Numbered from the stretch's first letter, positions 15,621 through 24,258 are shown. The stretch: DNA of 64,000 nucleotides from Actinoallomurus spadix (GCF_024055725.1 NZ_JAMXMX010000016.1:1-64000); one strand, 5' to 3'. Notes: generated from the letters alone by a model not told the origin. Program-made: numbers and translations.

Positions 15621-17033
15621 ATGTCCCAGCAGACCGTCCAGATGGGTGACCCGCCGCTCGACCCCGAGCGGCGGCGAACACACCACCCCGGACTGTCGCT
15701 CGCCGTCATCGTGGCCTGCCAGTTGATGGTGGTCCTCGACGCGAGCGTCATGTTCGTCGCCCTTCCGAAGATCCAGCACAGCCTCCACTTCTCCGCGACC
15801 GGCCTGTCGTGGGTGACCAACGCCTACTCGCTCGCGTTCGGCGGGCTGCTCCTCCTCGGAGGCCGGGCCGGTGACATCCTCGGGCGACGGCGGACGTTCA
15901 TCGCCGGCATCGCGCTGTTCACCCTCGCATCCCTGCTCGGCGGGTTCTCCGGATCCGCCGCGTGGCTGCTCGCCACCCGTACCGCCCAGGGCGTCGGCGC
16001 CGCCCTGGCCGCGCCCAGCGCGCTCGCGCTCATCGCCACGAACTTCCAGGAGGGACCGGAGCGCAACCGGGCGCTCGGGGTGTTCTCGGCGACCTCATCG
16101 GCCGGCGCCTCCATCGGCCTCGTCCTGGGCGGCCTGCTCACCGACTGGGCGTCGTGGCGCTGGGTGCTGTTCATCAACGTCCCGGTCGGCGCCGTCGTCC
16201 TGTTCCTCGCCCCGCGGATCCTCCGGGAGACCGAGCGGCACCGCGGACGCCTCGACGTCGCGGGCGCCGTGACGGTCGTCACCGGCATGGTCGCGCTGGT
16301 GTACGGCTTCATCCGCGCGGCCGACGCGGGCTGGGGCGACGGCGTGACCCTGGCGGCCTTCACCGGCGGCGTCCTGCTCCTCGGCGCGTTCGTCGTCGTG
16401 GAGACGCGGGCGGAGCAGCCGGTCATCCCCCTGCGGCTGTTCGCCGACGGGCCGCGCGCCGGTTCCTACCTGATCATGCTCCTGCTGGCCGCGGCGATGT
16501 TCGGGATGTTCTTCTTCATCGTCCAGTTCCTGCAGAACGTCCTGGGCTTCAGTCCGCTGAAGGCGGGCGTGGCGTTCCTGCCGATGTCGGGGCTGCTGTT
16601 CGTCATGGCGCGGACCACGCCGCGGTTGATGCCACGGGTCGGCCCGCGGCGGCTCCTGTTCGCCGGCCTGCCACTCATCGCGGTGGGGCTGGTGTGGCTC
16701 ACCCGGCTGTCCGCGCACAGCGGGTACGCGCCGGGGGTGCTCGGGCCGATGCTCCTCTTCGGGCTGGGCGCCGGCCTGGTCTTCCTGCCGATCACCGCGA
16801 CCGTCCTGGCGGGAGTGCGGCGCGAGGACTCCGGCGCGGCGTCCGGCACGCTGCAGACCGCGCAGCAGGTCGGCGGCGCGCTGGGGATGGCCGTGCTGGT
16901 CGCGGTGTACGGGCCGGCGCTCCGGCACGGCGGCCTGACCCACGGCGTGAACGTCGCGTTCACGGTCGGCACGGTCTTCGTGCTGGTCGCCCTGGCGGTC
17001 ACCGTGGTCCTCCTCCGGCCGCGCGCCGCCTGA
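15621..17033 (+). CDS. DHA2-family (EmrB/QacA) drug:H+ antiporter
   Basis: A 470-residue protein with 14 predicted helices. Helix 1 carries the family motif QLMVVLDASVMFVALPKIQ (residue range about 35-53), motif A reads GGRAGDILGRRRTF, and motif C-like GASIGLVLGGLLTDWASWRWVLFINVP (only the ends GASIGLVLGG and WRWVLFINVP are quoted elsewhere) follows near residue 165. It exports cationic or hydrophobic drugs using the proton gradient. It is divergent from the TetR gene, with the paired operator in between, and ends in a convergent arrangement with the oxidoreductase gene at 17207. Confidence 0.92.
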   Translation: MSQQTVQMGDPPLDPERRRTHHPGLSLAVIVACQLMVVLDASVMFVALPKIQHSLHFSATGLSWVTNAYSLAFGGLLLLGGRAGDILGRRRTFIAGIALFTLASLLGGFSGSAAWLLATRTAQGVGAALAAPSALALIATNFQEGPERNRALGVFSATSSAGASIGLVLGGLLTDWASWRWVLFINVPVGAVVLFLAPRILRETERHRGRLDVAGAVTVVTGMVALVYGFIRAADAGWGDGVTLAAFTGGVLLLGAFVVVETRAEQPVIPLRLFADGPRAGSYLIMLLLAAAMFGMFFFIVQFLQNVLGFSPLKAGVAFLPMSGLLFVMARTTPRLMPRVGPRRLLFAGLPLIAVGLVWLTRLSAHSGYAPGVLGPMLLFGLGAGLVFLPITATVLAGVRREDSGAASGTLQTAQQVGGALGMAVLVAVYGPALRHGGLTHGVNVAFTVGTVFVLVALAVTVVLLRPRAA

Positions 17034-17128
17034 CCCGGCCGTGCCCGGCCCGGCCGACGCGACGTCCGCCCGGCCCGGCGGGCGTGGCGTCCGTCTGGCC
17101 CGGCCGGCGCCCGTCCGCCGGGCCTGGG

Positions 17129-17150
17129 GCCCCGGCCGTCCGGCCGGGGC
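17129..17150. terminator. GC hairpin between convergent genes
   Basis: GCCCCGGCCG (17129-17138) and CGGCCGGGGC (17141-17150) are perfectly complementary around TC. It lies between the stop codons of the converging DHA2 and oxidoreductase genes, so it could serve both directions. There is no T run. Confidence 0.5.
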
Positions 17151-17206
17151 GGCACCGTGACATCCCGCCGGACCCCGGGCGACCGGGGCCCGGCGGGTCG
17201 GTCCGG

Positions 17207-18205
17207 CTACAGCCGGACGATCATCTTGCCGGTGTTCCGGCCACGGAGCATGGCCAGGAACGCATCGACGGCGTGGTCGAGGCCCTCGAACACCGTCTCG
17301 TCGAACTCGATCCGCCCCTCCGCCAGCCAGCCGCCGACCTCGCGGACGAAGTCCCCGAACCTGGCGGAGTGGTCGCTGACGATGAAGCCCCGCAGGGTGA
17401 GACGCTTGCCGATCACAAGGGCCAGGTTGCGCGGTGTGGCCTGTGGCTCGGTGGCGTTGTACTGCGAGATCGCGCCGCAGATGGCCGCCCGCCCGTGGTC
17501 GTTGAACGCCTCGATCGCCGCCTCGAGGTGGTCGCCTCCGACATTGTCGAAGTAGACGTCGATGCCGTCGGGCGCGGCCTCGGCCAGCAACCGGCGCACC
17601 GGGCCGGACCGGTAGTTGACGGCGTCGAAGCCGAGCCGGTCGGTGAGGTAGGCGACCTTCTCGTCCGATCCGGCGCTGCCGATGACGCGGGCGGCCCCGC
17701 GGAGCCGGGCGATCTGGCCGACGAGGGAGCCGACGGCCCCGGCCGCGCCGGACACGAAGACGGTGTCGCCCTCCTTGAGGCCGGCGATGTCGAGCAGCCC
17801 GACGTACGCCGTCAGTCCCGGCATGCCGAGGACGCCGAGGTAGGCCGACGGTGGCACGCCGTCGATCGGCCGCACCGCGCGGAACCGTTTCGCGGGTGCC
17901 ACCGCGTGCTCCCGCCAGCCCAGGTCGTGCAGGACGAGGTCGCCCGGCTCCAGGCCGGGGGAGCGGGACTCGACGACCTCGCCGATCGCGCCGCCGGTCA
18001 TGGCCTCGTTCAGGCCGAACGGCGGGACGTAGGACTTCACGTCGTTCATCCGCCCGCGCATGTACGGGTCGACGGACATGAAGCGGTTGCGTACCAGCAC
18101 CTCGCCGTCGCCGGGAGCCGGCAGCTCCCGCTCCACCAGCGCGAAGTCCGCCGGCTCCGGCCAGCCGCGGGGGCGGGACACGAGGTGCACCTCACGCGTC
18201 TTCAT
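17207..18205 (-). CDS. NADP-dependent oxidoreductase, MDR family (prostaglandin/leukotriene reductase type)
   Basis: A 332-residue zinc-independent medium-chain reductase of the YncB/YfmJ/curcumin reductase branch. The start MKTREVHLVSRPRGWP is family-typical. Conserved RNRFMSVDPYMRGRM (near 40), GMPGLTAYVGLLDIAG (near 130) and the Rossmann fingerprint VFVSGAAGAVGSLVGQIA (near 150) are present, as is the late GFIVSDH segment. These enzymes reduce alpha,beta-unsaturated carbonyls with NADPH and protect from reactive aldehydes. It converges on the DHA2 exporter. No regulatory site was recognised upstream. Confidence 0.9.
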   Translation of the reverse strand: MKTREVHLVSRPRGWPEPADFALVERELPAPGDGEVLVRNRFMSVDPYMRGRMNDVKSYVPPFGLNEAMTGGAIGEVVESRSPGLEPGDLVLHDLGWREHAVAPAKRFRAVRPIDGVPPSAYLGVLGMPGLTAYVGLLDIAGLKEGDTVFVSGAAGAVGSLVGQIARLRGAARVIGSAGSDEKVAYLTDRLGFDAVNYRSGPVRRLLAEAAPDGIDVYFDNVGGDHLEAAIEAFNDHGRAAICGAISQYNATEPQATPRNLALVIGKRLTLRGFIVSDHSARFGDFVREVGGWLAEGRIEFDETVFEGLDHAVDAFLAMLRGRNTGKMIVRL

Positions 18206-18410
18206 GGCTTACGTCTCCTCTGCGGGTGAAGGAAGGGCTCGCCCCGCCTACGTTACTCACGGGTAGCCGTGGGTGGTCGGAGCGGGTCGGCCGCAGCGGG
18301 AACGACGTCGACTTTCGGATCGGTCTAAATCGGGCGTTAATGGCACATCGTCGCGGGTAAGCAGGGCGCACCGAGGCACTGACCGGTCGTCGAGACAGGA
18401 GGCTCGAACC

Positions 18411-18476
18411 ATGACCGCCACCCGATGGGCGAGCGAACGAAGGCCGCACCGATGCGTTCCGGCGCGGGAAGGGTGA
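18411..18476 (+). CDS. Small leader ORF (21 aa) before a membrane protein
   Basis: The ATG at 18411 follows a perfect AGGAGG at an 8-base distance and opens a 21-codon frame (MTATRWASERRPHRC...). Its TGA at 18474-18476 lies 5 bases before the ATG of the following membrane protein, and that second start has its own GGTGAGGA overlapping the first stop. The layout suggests translational coupling. The peptide is Arg-rich (5 of 21) and has one Cys; I do not recognise it. Confidence 0.45.
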   Translation: MTATRWASERRPHRCVPAREG

Positions 18477-18481
18477 GGATC

Positions 18482-18721
18482 ATGGCCGCGCTGCTCGTCA
18501 TGCCCGCGGTGGCCTTCGCCGTGCTGGTGACCATTCTGTACGAGGACCGTCTCCTGCCCCAGTCCGGCTCCGCTCCGGAGCCGCTCGCCGACGGCGAACC
18601 GGCGGTGGGAACGGCATCCGCGGTCGCCGCCGTCGCCGCGACGGAGGAGACGGCCACCATCCCGCCGCCTGCCACCTCCGGCGTTCGTCTCAAGGGCGCC
18701 GTCTCGCTCCCACGGCGCTGA
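18482..18721 (+). CDS. Small single-pass membrane or secreted protein (79 aa)
   Basis: The ATG at 18482 is preceded by GGTGAGGAT. The first 20 residues, MAALLVMPAVAFAVLVTILY, form one hydrophobic helix with no positively charged start; it could be a membrane anchor or an uncleaved signal. The remainder is an acidic/Ala-Pro-rich outside segment (EPLADGEPAVGTASAVAAVAA) ending in KGAVSLPRR. In-frame starts exist upstream at 18425 and 18452, the latter giving a more normal basic N-terminus, but without a good ribosome site. No family recognised. Confidence 0.5.
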   Translation: MAALLVMPAVAFAVLVTILYEDRLLPQSGSAPEPLADGEPAVGTASAVAAVAATEETATIPPPATSGVRLKGAVSLPRR

Positions 18722-18776
18722 CCCGCCGCCGTTCGGCGGCGGCCTCCGGAACCGGGCGCGTTCCCGTTCCGCCGCA

Positions 18777-18801
18777 GCACGACTCGTCAGGCGAGTCGTG
18801 C
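18777..18801. terminator. Perfect 10-bp hairpin between convergent transcripts
   Basis: GCACGACTCG and CGAGTCGTGC pair perfectly around TCAGG. A smaller GCCGCCG/CGGCGGC hairpin lies 40 bases before it. The site is between the stop of the small membrane protein and the end of the GlnH operon, so it can stop both messages. No T run follows on either strand. Confidence 0.6.
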
Positions 18802-18929
18802 CGCGGCGTGTGTGCCGCCGGCCCGCGCCGGGAGAGGTGACCTCCGCTTCGGCCGCGGCCGCTCTCCCTCTTCAGCCCCGCAGTCTTCCCGGCTCAACCG
18901 TCGTCCTCCTGGTTCGGCCGCCGTCCCGT

Positions 18930-19745
18930 TCAGCCACATCCCTCGAACTGCGGGACCGTCGTCGTGACGTTCAGCCCCGTCGAGCCGAACCACCGTTTGA
19001 GCAGCCGCGCGGCCGTGCCGTCCTGGTACATCTCGGTGATCGCCTTGTTGACGTCCTCGCAGCCGCGGACGTCCCCGGGACGGAGCCCGATGCCGTACCG
19101 CTCGTCCGAGAACGGCGCGTTGACGAACCGCACCTGGTTCCCGCGCTGCGCGGCGAAGCCCGCGAGGATCAGGTCGTCGGTGGAGATGGCGTCGACCGTG
19201 CCGGAGACGAGGTCGTCCAGGCACTGGCCGTACGTCGAGGCCGGCACGAGCCGGGCGTCGATCTTGCGCTCTTCGGTCACGCGGCGCCAGGAGACCGACC
19301 CGGCGACCTGGCACAGCCGCTTGCCGCGCAGGTCACGGACGTTCCGCACCGCGGTCTCCCCGCCGCGTACGAGGATGTCCTGATGGGCGACGTAGTACGG
19401 CCCGGCGAAGGCCACCTGCGTCTTGCGCTGCTGCGTGATCGAGTAGCTCGACACGACCATGTCGACGTCCCCGCCGCGCAGCGCCGCCTCCCGCTCGCCG
19501 CTGGTCAGCGGCTTGAACGTCAGGTGCGTGGCGCCGATCCGGCGCGCGACGTCGCGGGCCACGTCGACGTCGAAGCCCTTGTAGGCGCCGTTCGAGTCGC
19601 GGAAGCCGAGGCCCGGCTGGTCCTTGCCGACGCCGACGACCAGGCGGTCCCGGCCGCTGACCGACGCGGTCGCTCCGCCCGCCACCCCACATCCGGCGGA
19701 CGCCAGCAACAGCGTGACCGCGATGCCGATTCGACGTAGTCGCAT
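18930..19745 (-). CDS. glnH: GlnH-like amino-acid-binding lipoprotein
   Basis: A 271-residue periplasmic-type binding protein anchored as a lipoprotein: signal peptide MRLRRIGIAVTLLLASAGC with the lipid-modified Cys at 19. The SBP_bac_3 fold is clear: DRLVVGVGKDQPGLGF, GFDVDVARDVARRIG, GGDVDMVVSSYSIT, and the two Cys (in RLCQVAG and YGQCLDDL) conserved in glutamate-type binding proteins. In Mycobacterium tuberculosis the homologous GlnH (beside glnX and pknG) binds Asp/Glu/Asn-type amino acids and signals instead of transporting. Here too there is no ABC permease or ATPase in the operon; it is 12 bp after glnX. The role as a sensor is therefore inferred from context. Confidence 0.88.
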   Translation of the reverse strand: MRLRRIGIAVTLLLASAGCGVAGGATASVSGRDRLVVGVGKDQPGLGFRDSNGAYKGFDVDVARDVARRIGATHLTFKPLTSGEREAALRGGDVDMVVSSYSITQQRKTQVAFAGPYYVAHQDILVRGGETAVRNVRDLRGKRLCQVAGSVSWRRVTEERKIDARLVPASTYGQCLDDLVSGTVDAISTDDLILAGFAAQRGNQVRFVNAPFSDERYGIGLRPGDVRGCEDVNKAITEMYQDGTAARLLKRWFGSTGLNVTTTVPQFEGCG

Positions 19746-19757
19746 CTGCGTGCTCCC

Positions 19758-21179
19758 TTACCGGTACTCGGACAGCCGCGGCCGGACCCCGGCGAGGATG
19801 AGGATGATGAGGACGATCGCGGCGCCGGGCAGGATGACGTTCCACCCGCGGAGCCCGTGGTCGCCGGAGGCGATCGCCTGGTCGAAGGCGCGGCCGTGCA
19901 GGTCCTTCAGGGCGACCAGCGCCTTGTCGTAGGCGTCGAAGTCCTCCGTCCCGCCGCCGAGCTTGGCGGTGAGCGCCCTGCGGCGGTCGCCGGCGGTGGC
20001 GACCAGCCGGATCGTCCGGTCGTCGTTCTGAAATTTCTGGTATCCGGACAGCACCTTCCGCAGCGCCGCCTGCTGCCCGGGCAGCGTGATGTGGTGCGCC
20101 TCGGTTCCGTAGAAGCCGAGGAAGTCGCTGCCGCCGATCTTCTCGTCGACCAGCGAGTAGTAGGTGTCGAGGTTGCCCGCGGGGACGTAGAGGATCGTCT
20201 GGGACTTGTCCAGGTAGACCTGCTCGTACGTGTCGGCGCGCCCGGGGTCGAGCAGGTAGCGGCTCTCGTCCGCGTGGGCGCTGTTGCTGATCGCCCGGGC
20301 CCGCGACAGCGCCAGCACCGAGTCGAACCCGTCCTCCTTCGCGGTCCGCAGGCGCCCGGCCTCGGTGCTCAGGAGTGCCACGCTCACCACGGCGAGCACG
20401 AGGGCGCCCACCGTCGCCAGGGCGAGCGCCGGGTTGAGCATCCGGCGGAAGCGCGTGGCGAAGTAGATCTGCATGCCGACGAGGACGACGACGAGCAGCA
20501 GACCCGTGAGCGCCACCCAGACGCGGCCGTGCAGCACCGCCGACCGCTTCGCCTCGTACGTGCGGCGCACCTTCGTGCCGTTGTCCAGCGTCAGGTTGTA
20601 CGCCTTCGGCAGGATGTCCAGCTTCATCAGGTCGGTCGCCTGCCGGTACAGCGCGGTGACGGCGGCCGGCGGCGGTCCCGCGGCGTGTCTCGACTGCTCG
20701 TCGGCGAGCAGCGCCTGGCCCGCCAGGCGTTCGTACCGGCCGAGCGCGTCCAGCATCGCCTGCGCGTCGCGCTGCTCGGTCGGGTCGGTGCCCGCCAGTC
20801 GCGAACCCTGCAGCAGCGCGCCGTTCGCCTCGGACCGGCGCTGCTCGTACAGTTTCAGCGCCGCGGCACGCCGGCCGGCCAGCCCGGCGTCGCCGCCGAT
20901 CAGCAGCGCGTCGGCGAGCTGGGCGTCCATGTCGCTCAGCGCGAAGTACAGGTCGCCGGTGGCGACCACCTGCGGGCCGGCGTCGTGACCGATGACCCGC
21001 AGGCCGTCACGGGCGTTCCGTACGGTCAGCGTGGTGACGAGGAGCACGACGAGCACCGCGAGGGCCGCGAGCGCGGCCAGCGCGCGGATCCGGCCGGGCA
21101 TCGTGCGGATCCGCAGCCGCCCGGTCACCCGTCCTCCCCGCCGAGCCGGGGTGGACGGGGGAGTCGTCGTGATCGTCAC
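19758..21179 (-). CDS. glnX: GlnX-like four-helix membrane signal transducer
   Basis: A 473-residue membrane protein. Helix 1 is near residues 32-50 (ALAALAALAVLVVLLV), followed by an extracellular helical domain of about 160 residues (DAQLADALLIGGDAGLAGRR, 4-helix-bundle style), two helices near 222-275 (VALTGLLLVVVLVGMQIYF and ALALATVGALVLAVVSVALL), a second extracellular helical domain and a last helix near 450. This duplicated layout matches mycobacterial GlnX (Rv0412c), which relays GlnH-bound amino-acid status to PknG. The GTG start overlaps the stop of the FHA gene by 4 bases. There is no kinase or methylation domain of its own. Homology was judged by architecture and gene order. Confidence 0.8.
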   Translation of the reverse strand: MTITTTPPSTPARRGGRVTGRLRIRTMPGRIRALAALAALAVLVVLLVTTLTVRNARDGLRVIGHDAGPQVVATGDLYFALSDMDAQLADALLIGGDAGLAGRRAAALKLYEQRRSEANGALLQGSRLAGTDPTEQRDAQAMLDALGRYERLAGQALLADEQSRHAAGPPPAAVTALYRQATDLMKLDILPKAYNLTLDNGTKVRRTYEAKRSAVLHGRVWVALTGLLLVVVLVGMQIYFATRFRRMLNPALALATVGALVLAVVSVALLSTEAGRLRTAKEDGFDSVLALSRARAISNSAHADESRYLLDPGRADTYEQVYLDKSQTILYVPAGNLDTYYSLVDEKIGGSDFLGFYGTEAHHITLPGQQAALRKVLSGYQKFQNDDRTIRLVATAGDRRRALTAKLGGGTEDFDAYDKALVALKDLHGRAFDQAIASGDHGLRGWNVILPGAAIVLIILILAGVRPRLSEYR

Positions 21180-21982
21180 CGCAGCCTCCGCAGCGTGATG
21201 GTGGTCCAGACGCCCACGTGCACGCGGTCGCCGTCGCGCAGCGGCACCTCCACGTTGACGGGGATGGGCGTATCGCCCTCGTTGACGGTCGTGCCGTTCG
21301 TGGAGCCGGGGTCGACCAGCGTCCAGCTGCCGTCGGGCTTGGCCAGCAGGACGGCGTGGGTGTGCGAGACGCCGGGGTCGGCGGGCGGCTCGCTCAGGTC
21401 GATCTCCGGGGTGATGCCGCGCGACGCGCTCCGCCGCCCGATCAGCACCTGTTCGCCGGAGAGCGGGATGCGCCGGGACGGGGAGTACGGCGGGAACGTG
21501 AAGTCCTCGTCCTCGGTCACGACGCGGTCGTAGTACTCCCGGTCCGCGATGACGACGGCCGCCCAGTCGGTCGCCGGCGGTTCGGGCGGGGGCGCCTTCG
21601 GCGGCGCCCAGTCGCGCGTGACCGGATCCTCCTCGTCCGGGTCCCCGGCCGCCGGGGGCGGAGGTGGCGCGGGCGCGGAAGGCGGGGGCGCGGCCTCCGG
21701 GGGGCGCGGGGTGGGCCGGCCGCCGCCGACCGCGTAGTCGTACCCGCAGTCCTCGCAGAAGCGCCCGGTGCGGGGCGCGCCGCAGTCAGGGCAGGCCTCG
21801 CCGGCCGCGCGCACGCCGGAGGCGGGCGTCCCGGGCGCGGGCGTCCCGAGGTGCGAGGTGACCGGGGCGGATCCGGAGGGGACGGACGCGGAAGGGGCGG
21901 ACGCCGCGCCGTCGATGCGGGCGCCGCACACATCGCAGTAGTCGGTGGCCGTCGAGCTGTGCCCGGCCGGACAGATCGCCAT
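21176..21982 (-). CDS. FHA-domain protein with two zinc-ribbon elements (GarA-like effector)
   Basis: A 268-residue cytosolic protein. Residues 4-20 and 62-80 carry CxxC-type half-ribbons (DYCDVCGARI, CPDCGAPRTGRFCEDCG). A Pro/Ala-rich linker (about 85-150) follows, then ATDWAAVVIADREYYD and an FHA domain: VLIGRRSASRG (Arg and Ser that hold phosphothreonine), GVSHTHAVL, and DPGSTNGTTVNEG. In mycobacteria the FHA protein GarA is phosphorylated by PknG and then stops inhibiting 2-oxoglutarate metabolism. The N-terminal ETTS phospho-motif of GarA is not present here; acidic TEDEDFTF before the FHA domain is the only Thr-rich candidate. It lies between the VWA and glnX genes (2-bp gap and 4-bp overlap). 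Confidence 0.87.
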   Translation of the reverse strand: MAICPAGHSSTATDYCDVCGARIDGAASAPSASVPSGSAPVTSHLGTPAPGTPASGVRAAGEACPDCGAPRTGRFCEDCGYDYAVGGGRPTPRPPEAAPPPSAPAPPPPPAAGDPDEEDPVTRDWAPPKAPPPEPPATDWAAVVIADREYYDRVVTEDEDFTFPPYSPSRRIPLSGEQVLIGRRSASRGITPEIDLSEPPADPGVSHTHAVLLAKPDGSWTLVDPGSTNGTTVNEGDTPIPVNVEVPLRDGDRVHVGVWTTITLRRLR

Positions 21983-21984
21983 GC

Positions 21985-23277
21985 TCAGCCCTCGCCCCGC
22001 CGCGTGCGCACGGTCTTGGTGGAACGGGTGTCGAGGGACATCTCGTCGGCCTTGTCGACGTCCTTCCTGAGGCGTACCCGGCCGGTCGCCGGGTCGTCGA
22101 CGTCGACGACCTTGCCGAGGAGCGAGGCGATCGCCTCGTTGCCCGACTGGTGGGCCAGCGCGACGGCCCGCCCCAGCCGCGCCGTCGCGGTGTCCAGGTC
22201 GCCGTCCTTGCGGGCCTGCAGGCCGACCTGGATGTTCTCGGCGAGCTCGGCCTGGCCGGTGTAGTGGGCGACCTTCGGGTTGATCCGGGTCGACTGCGCC
22301 TCGTCGTCGGTCCACTCGGCCAGCACGTTGCCGCTGGCCACCACCTGGTCGCCGAGCATCAGCTTGACCCACGCCGCCCGCATCTCCCGGCCCACCTCGC
22401 CGGCCGGCACCTCGACGCAGATGTGGTAGTCGCGGCTCTCGCTGCCCCACGCGCCGAGCGGGTAGTCGCCGGACCGCTCGTCGACGTCGGCCCGCCGCCC
22501 GGTGAGGTCCTCCACGCTCGGCAGCACCTGCTTGACGAACCGCAGCTTGGCGTACTGCGGCGTCCACACCCGCAGCGCCACGTCCGCGACGGCCTTGCCC
22601 ATCGCGGCCTCGGTCATCGCGCGGAAATCGGCCTCCAGGGCCTCCGGGCTCGCCACCATGTCCAGGCTGCCGAGCAGCGCGGAGGCGACCTTCCGCAGCT
22701 CGGCGACCTCCCAGTCGGTGCCGACGCCGCGGCAGTCGCAGACGAAACGGCCGACCGCCTGGGCCACCGCCGCGTCGAGCTGCTCCGGCGACTCGTGCTG
22801 GTTCTTCCCGTCGGTGAGCAGGATCGCGTGCCGGATGCCGTCCGGGTGCCGGGCGAACAGCCGCCCGGCGAGGGTCAGCCACGCGCCCATCGCGGTGCCG
22901 CCCGTCGCCGTGAGCCGGCTCAGGGCGGCCTTGGCCTCCGCGCGGGTGTGCGCGTCGGCGGGGATGAGCTCCTCGGCGCGCGGGTACACCATCGTGGCGC
23001 GGCTCGACCCGGACACGATGGCGAAGTTCACCCCGTCGCGCAGCGTGTCCACCGCCGCCTGCGCCGCCTTGATCGCCGAGGTCATCTTGTTCCGCGGGTA
23101 GTCCATCGACCCGGAGGTATCGATGATGATGACCTCGGCCGCGGACGTCCCCGTGCCCGTGGCGGCGACCGGCGCCCCGGCCGACTCCACCGTGACGATC
23201 GCGTGGACCTCATGGCCGCCCTGCGGCAGGAACTTGTTCTGGTCGATCCGGATGCTGAAGTCCGGCTGTTCACTCAT
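21985..23277 (-). CDS. VWA-domain protein of the kinase/phosphatase operon
   Basis: A 430-residue cytosolic protein. After an N-terminal beta strand region (FSIRIDQNKFLPQGGHEVHA) the von Willebrand A domain starts, with a complete MIDAS: DTSGS at residues 53-57, Thr in LTATGGTAMG, and Asp in LLTDGKNQH. The C-terminal half is a beta-rich domain (WTPQYAKLRFVKQVLPSVEDL) plus a helical end, and finishes with a Thr/Ser/Arg-rich tail, TRSTKTVRTRR, that would suit phosphorylation and FHA binding. TerY-like VWA proteins occur with PP2C phosphatases and kinases as a triad in tellurite/stress systems; the next two genes upstream are exactly these. The gene overlaps the PP2C gene by 8 bases. Confidence 0.85.
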   Translation of the reverse strand: MSEQPDFSIRIDQNKFLPQGGHEVHAIVTVESAGAPVAATGTGTSAAEVIIIDTSGSMDYPRNKMTSAIKAAQAAVDTLRDGVNFAIVSGSSRATMVYPRAEELIPADAHTRAEAKAALSRLTATGGTAMGAWLTLAGRLFARHPDGIRHAILLTDGKNQHESPEQLDAAVAQAVGRFVCDCRGVGTDWEVAELRKVASALLGSLDMVASPEALEADFRAMTEAAMGKAVADVALRVWTPQYAKLRFVKQVLPSVEDLTGRRADVDERSGDYPLGAWGSESRDYHICVEVPAGEVGREMRAAWVKLMLGDQVVASGNVLAEWTDDEAQSTRINPKVAHYTGQAELAENIQVGLQARKDGDLDTATARLGRAVALAHQSGNEAIASLLGKVVDVDDPATGRVRLRKDVDKADEMSLDTRSTKTVRTRRGEG

Positions 23278-24256
23278 GTTGCGCGTGCTCCTGTGTCGTC
23301 AAGGGGATCACCACGACGGTGATGTTGTCGCGACCTCCGGCGTCCAGCGCGAGGCGTACGAGATGGCGGGCCGCGGTGAGCGGGTCCGCGTCCGGCAGGA
23401 CGGCGGCCAGGTCCGCCGCCTCCGGGTAGTAGTTCCACAGCCCGTCGCTGCACAGCAGCAGCGTGCCGGGCCCCTCCGGGACGAACGTCGTGACGTGCGG
23501 CTCGACCTCGCCCGCGTCCGCGCCGAGCCAGGCGACGATGGCGTGGGCGTTCGGGTGGACCCGCGCCTCCGCCTCGGTCAGCGCGCCGTGCGCCACCATC
23601 TCGGCGGCCCAGGAGTCGTCGGTGGTGAGCCGCCGCCGCGCCTCCCGGCCGAGCCAGTACGCGCGGCTGTCCCCGACCCAGCCCAGGGTGACGCCGGCCG
23701 GCCCGGCGTACGCCGAGACGTAGGTGCAGGCGGGCGCGTCGTGCGGTGACCCGGCGAGCGCCGTGACCGCCTCGATGGCGCCCGCCAGCGCGGCGCGCGT
23801 GGCCTTCTCGGGGTCGTCGCCCGCACCGAGGCGCTCGGTGAGCACCGCCAGGCCCGCGTCGGCGGCGGTCTGGGAGGCGACCTGCGGCAGGGGAGAGCTC
23901 GACACACCGTCGCAGACGACCGCCGCGACGCCCCCGCCGACCGCCGCCAGCGCCATCGCGTCCTCGTTGCGGCTGTGCCGCAGGCCCCGGTCGGTCACCC
24001 CGGCGGCGCCGCCCGCCTCCGTCTCGACGTGGTCCCGGTCACCGGGCCGCAACAGGCCGCACCGCTCGCAGTACCCGTCCTCGCTGAACGCCGTCGAACC
24101 GCACTCCGCGCAGGCCCCGGCGGCGGGCGCCGCCTCCGGGGACGGGCCGTGCCCGGCGGCGGGGACCTCGGTCAGGGACCGGCCGCACGCCTCGCAGAAC
24201 GCCTCACCGGCGAACACCTCGCTGCCGCACCACGGGCAGCTCTCCTGGACGCTCAT
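23270..24256 (-). CDS. PP2C-family Ser/Thr phosphatase with N-terminal double zinc ribbon
   Basis: A 328-residue protein. Residues 6-24 (CPWCG...CEACG) and 48-68 (CAECG...CERCG) form two CxxC-CxxC zinc ribbons. From about 85 the PP2C domain follows with all metal-binding motifs: GLRHSRNEDAM, AAVVCDGVSSS, TLGWVGDSRAYW, LLCSDGLWNYY and GGRDNITVVVI. It should reverse the phosphorylation made by the PknG-like kinase encoded 2 bp upstream. The ATG at 24256 directly begins the ribbon (MSVQESCPWCG), so this start is well supported even though the frame is open further upstream. Confidence 0.92.
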   Translation of the reverse strand: MSVQESCPWCGSEVFAGEAFCEACGRSLTEVPAAGHGPSPEAAPAAGACAECGSTAFSEDGYCERCGLLRPGDRDHVETEAGGAAGVTDRGLRHSRNEDAMALAAVGGGVAAVVCDGVSSSPLPQVASQTAADAGLAVLTERLGAGDDPEKATRAALAGAIEAVTALAGSPHDAPACTYVSAYAGPAGVTLGWVGDSRAYWLGREARRRLTTDDSWAAEMVAHGALTEAEARVHPNAHAIVAWLGADAGEVEPHVTTFVPEGPGTLLLCSDGLWNYYPEAADLAAVLPDADPLTAARHLVRLALDAGGRDNITVVVIPLTTQEHAQHE

Positions 24257-24258
24257 GC

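Noticed and set aside
18930-19745. Binding protein of a glutamate ABC uptake system
   Set aside because: No permease or ATPase gene accompanies it, unlike the operon at 56702; the glnX neighbour indicates signalling.
19758-21179. Methyl-accepting chemotaxis-like receptor
   Set aside because: The helical extracellular domains look chemoreceptor-like, but no HAMP, MCP signalling domain or kinase is present; gene order points to GlnX.
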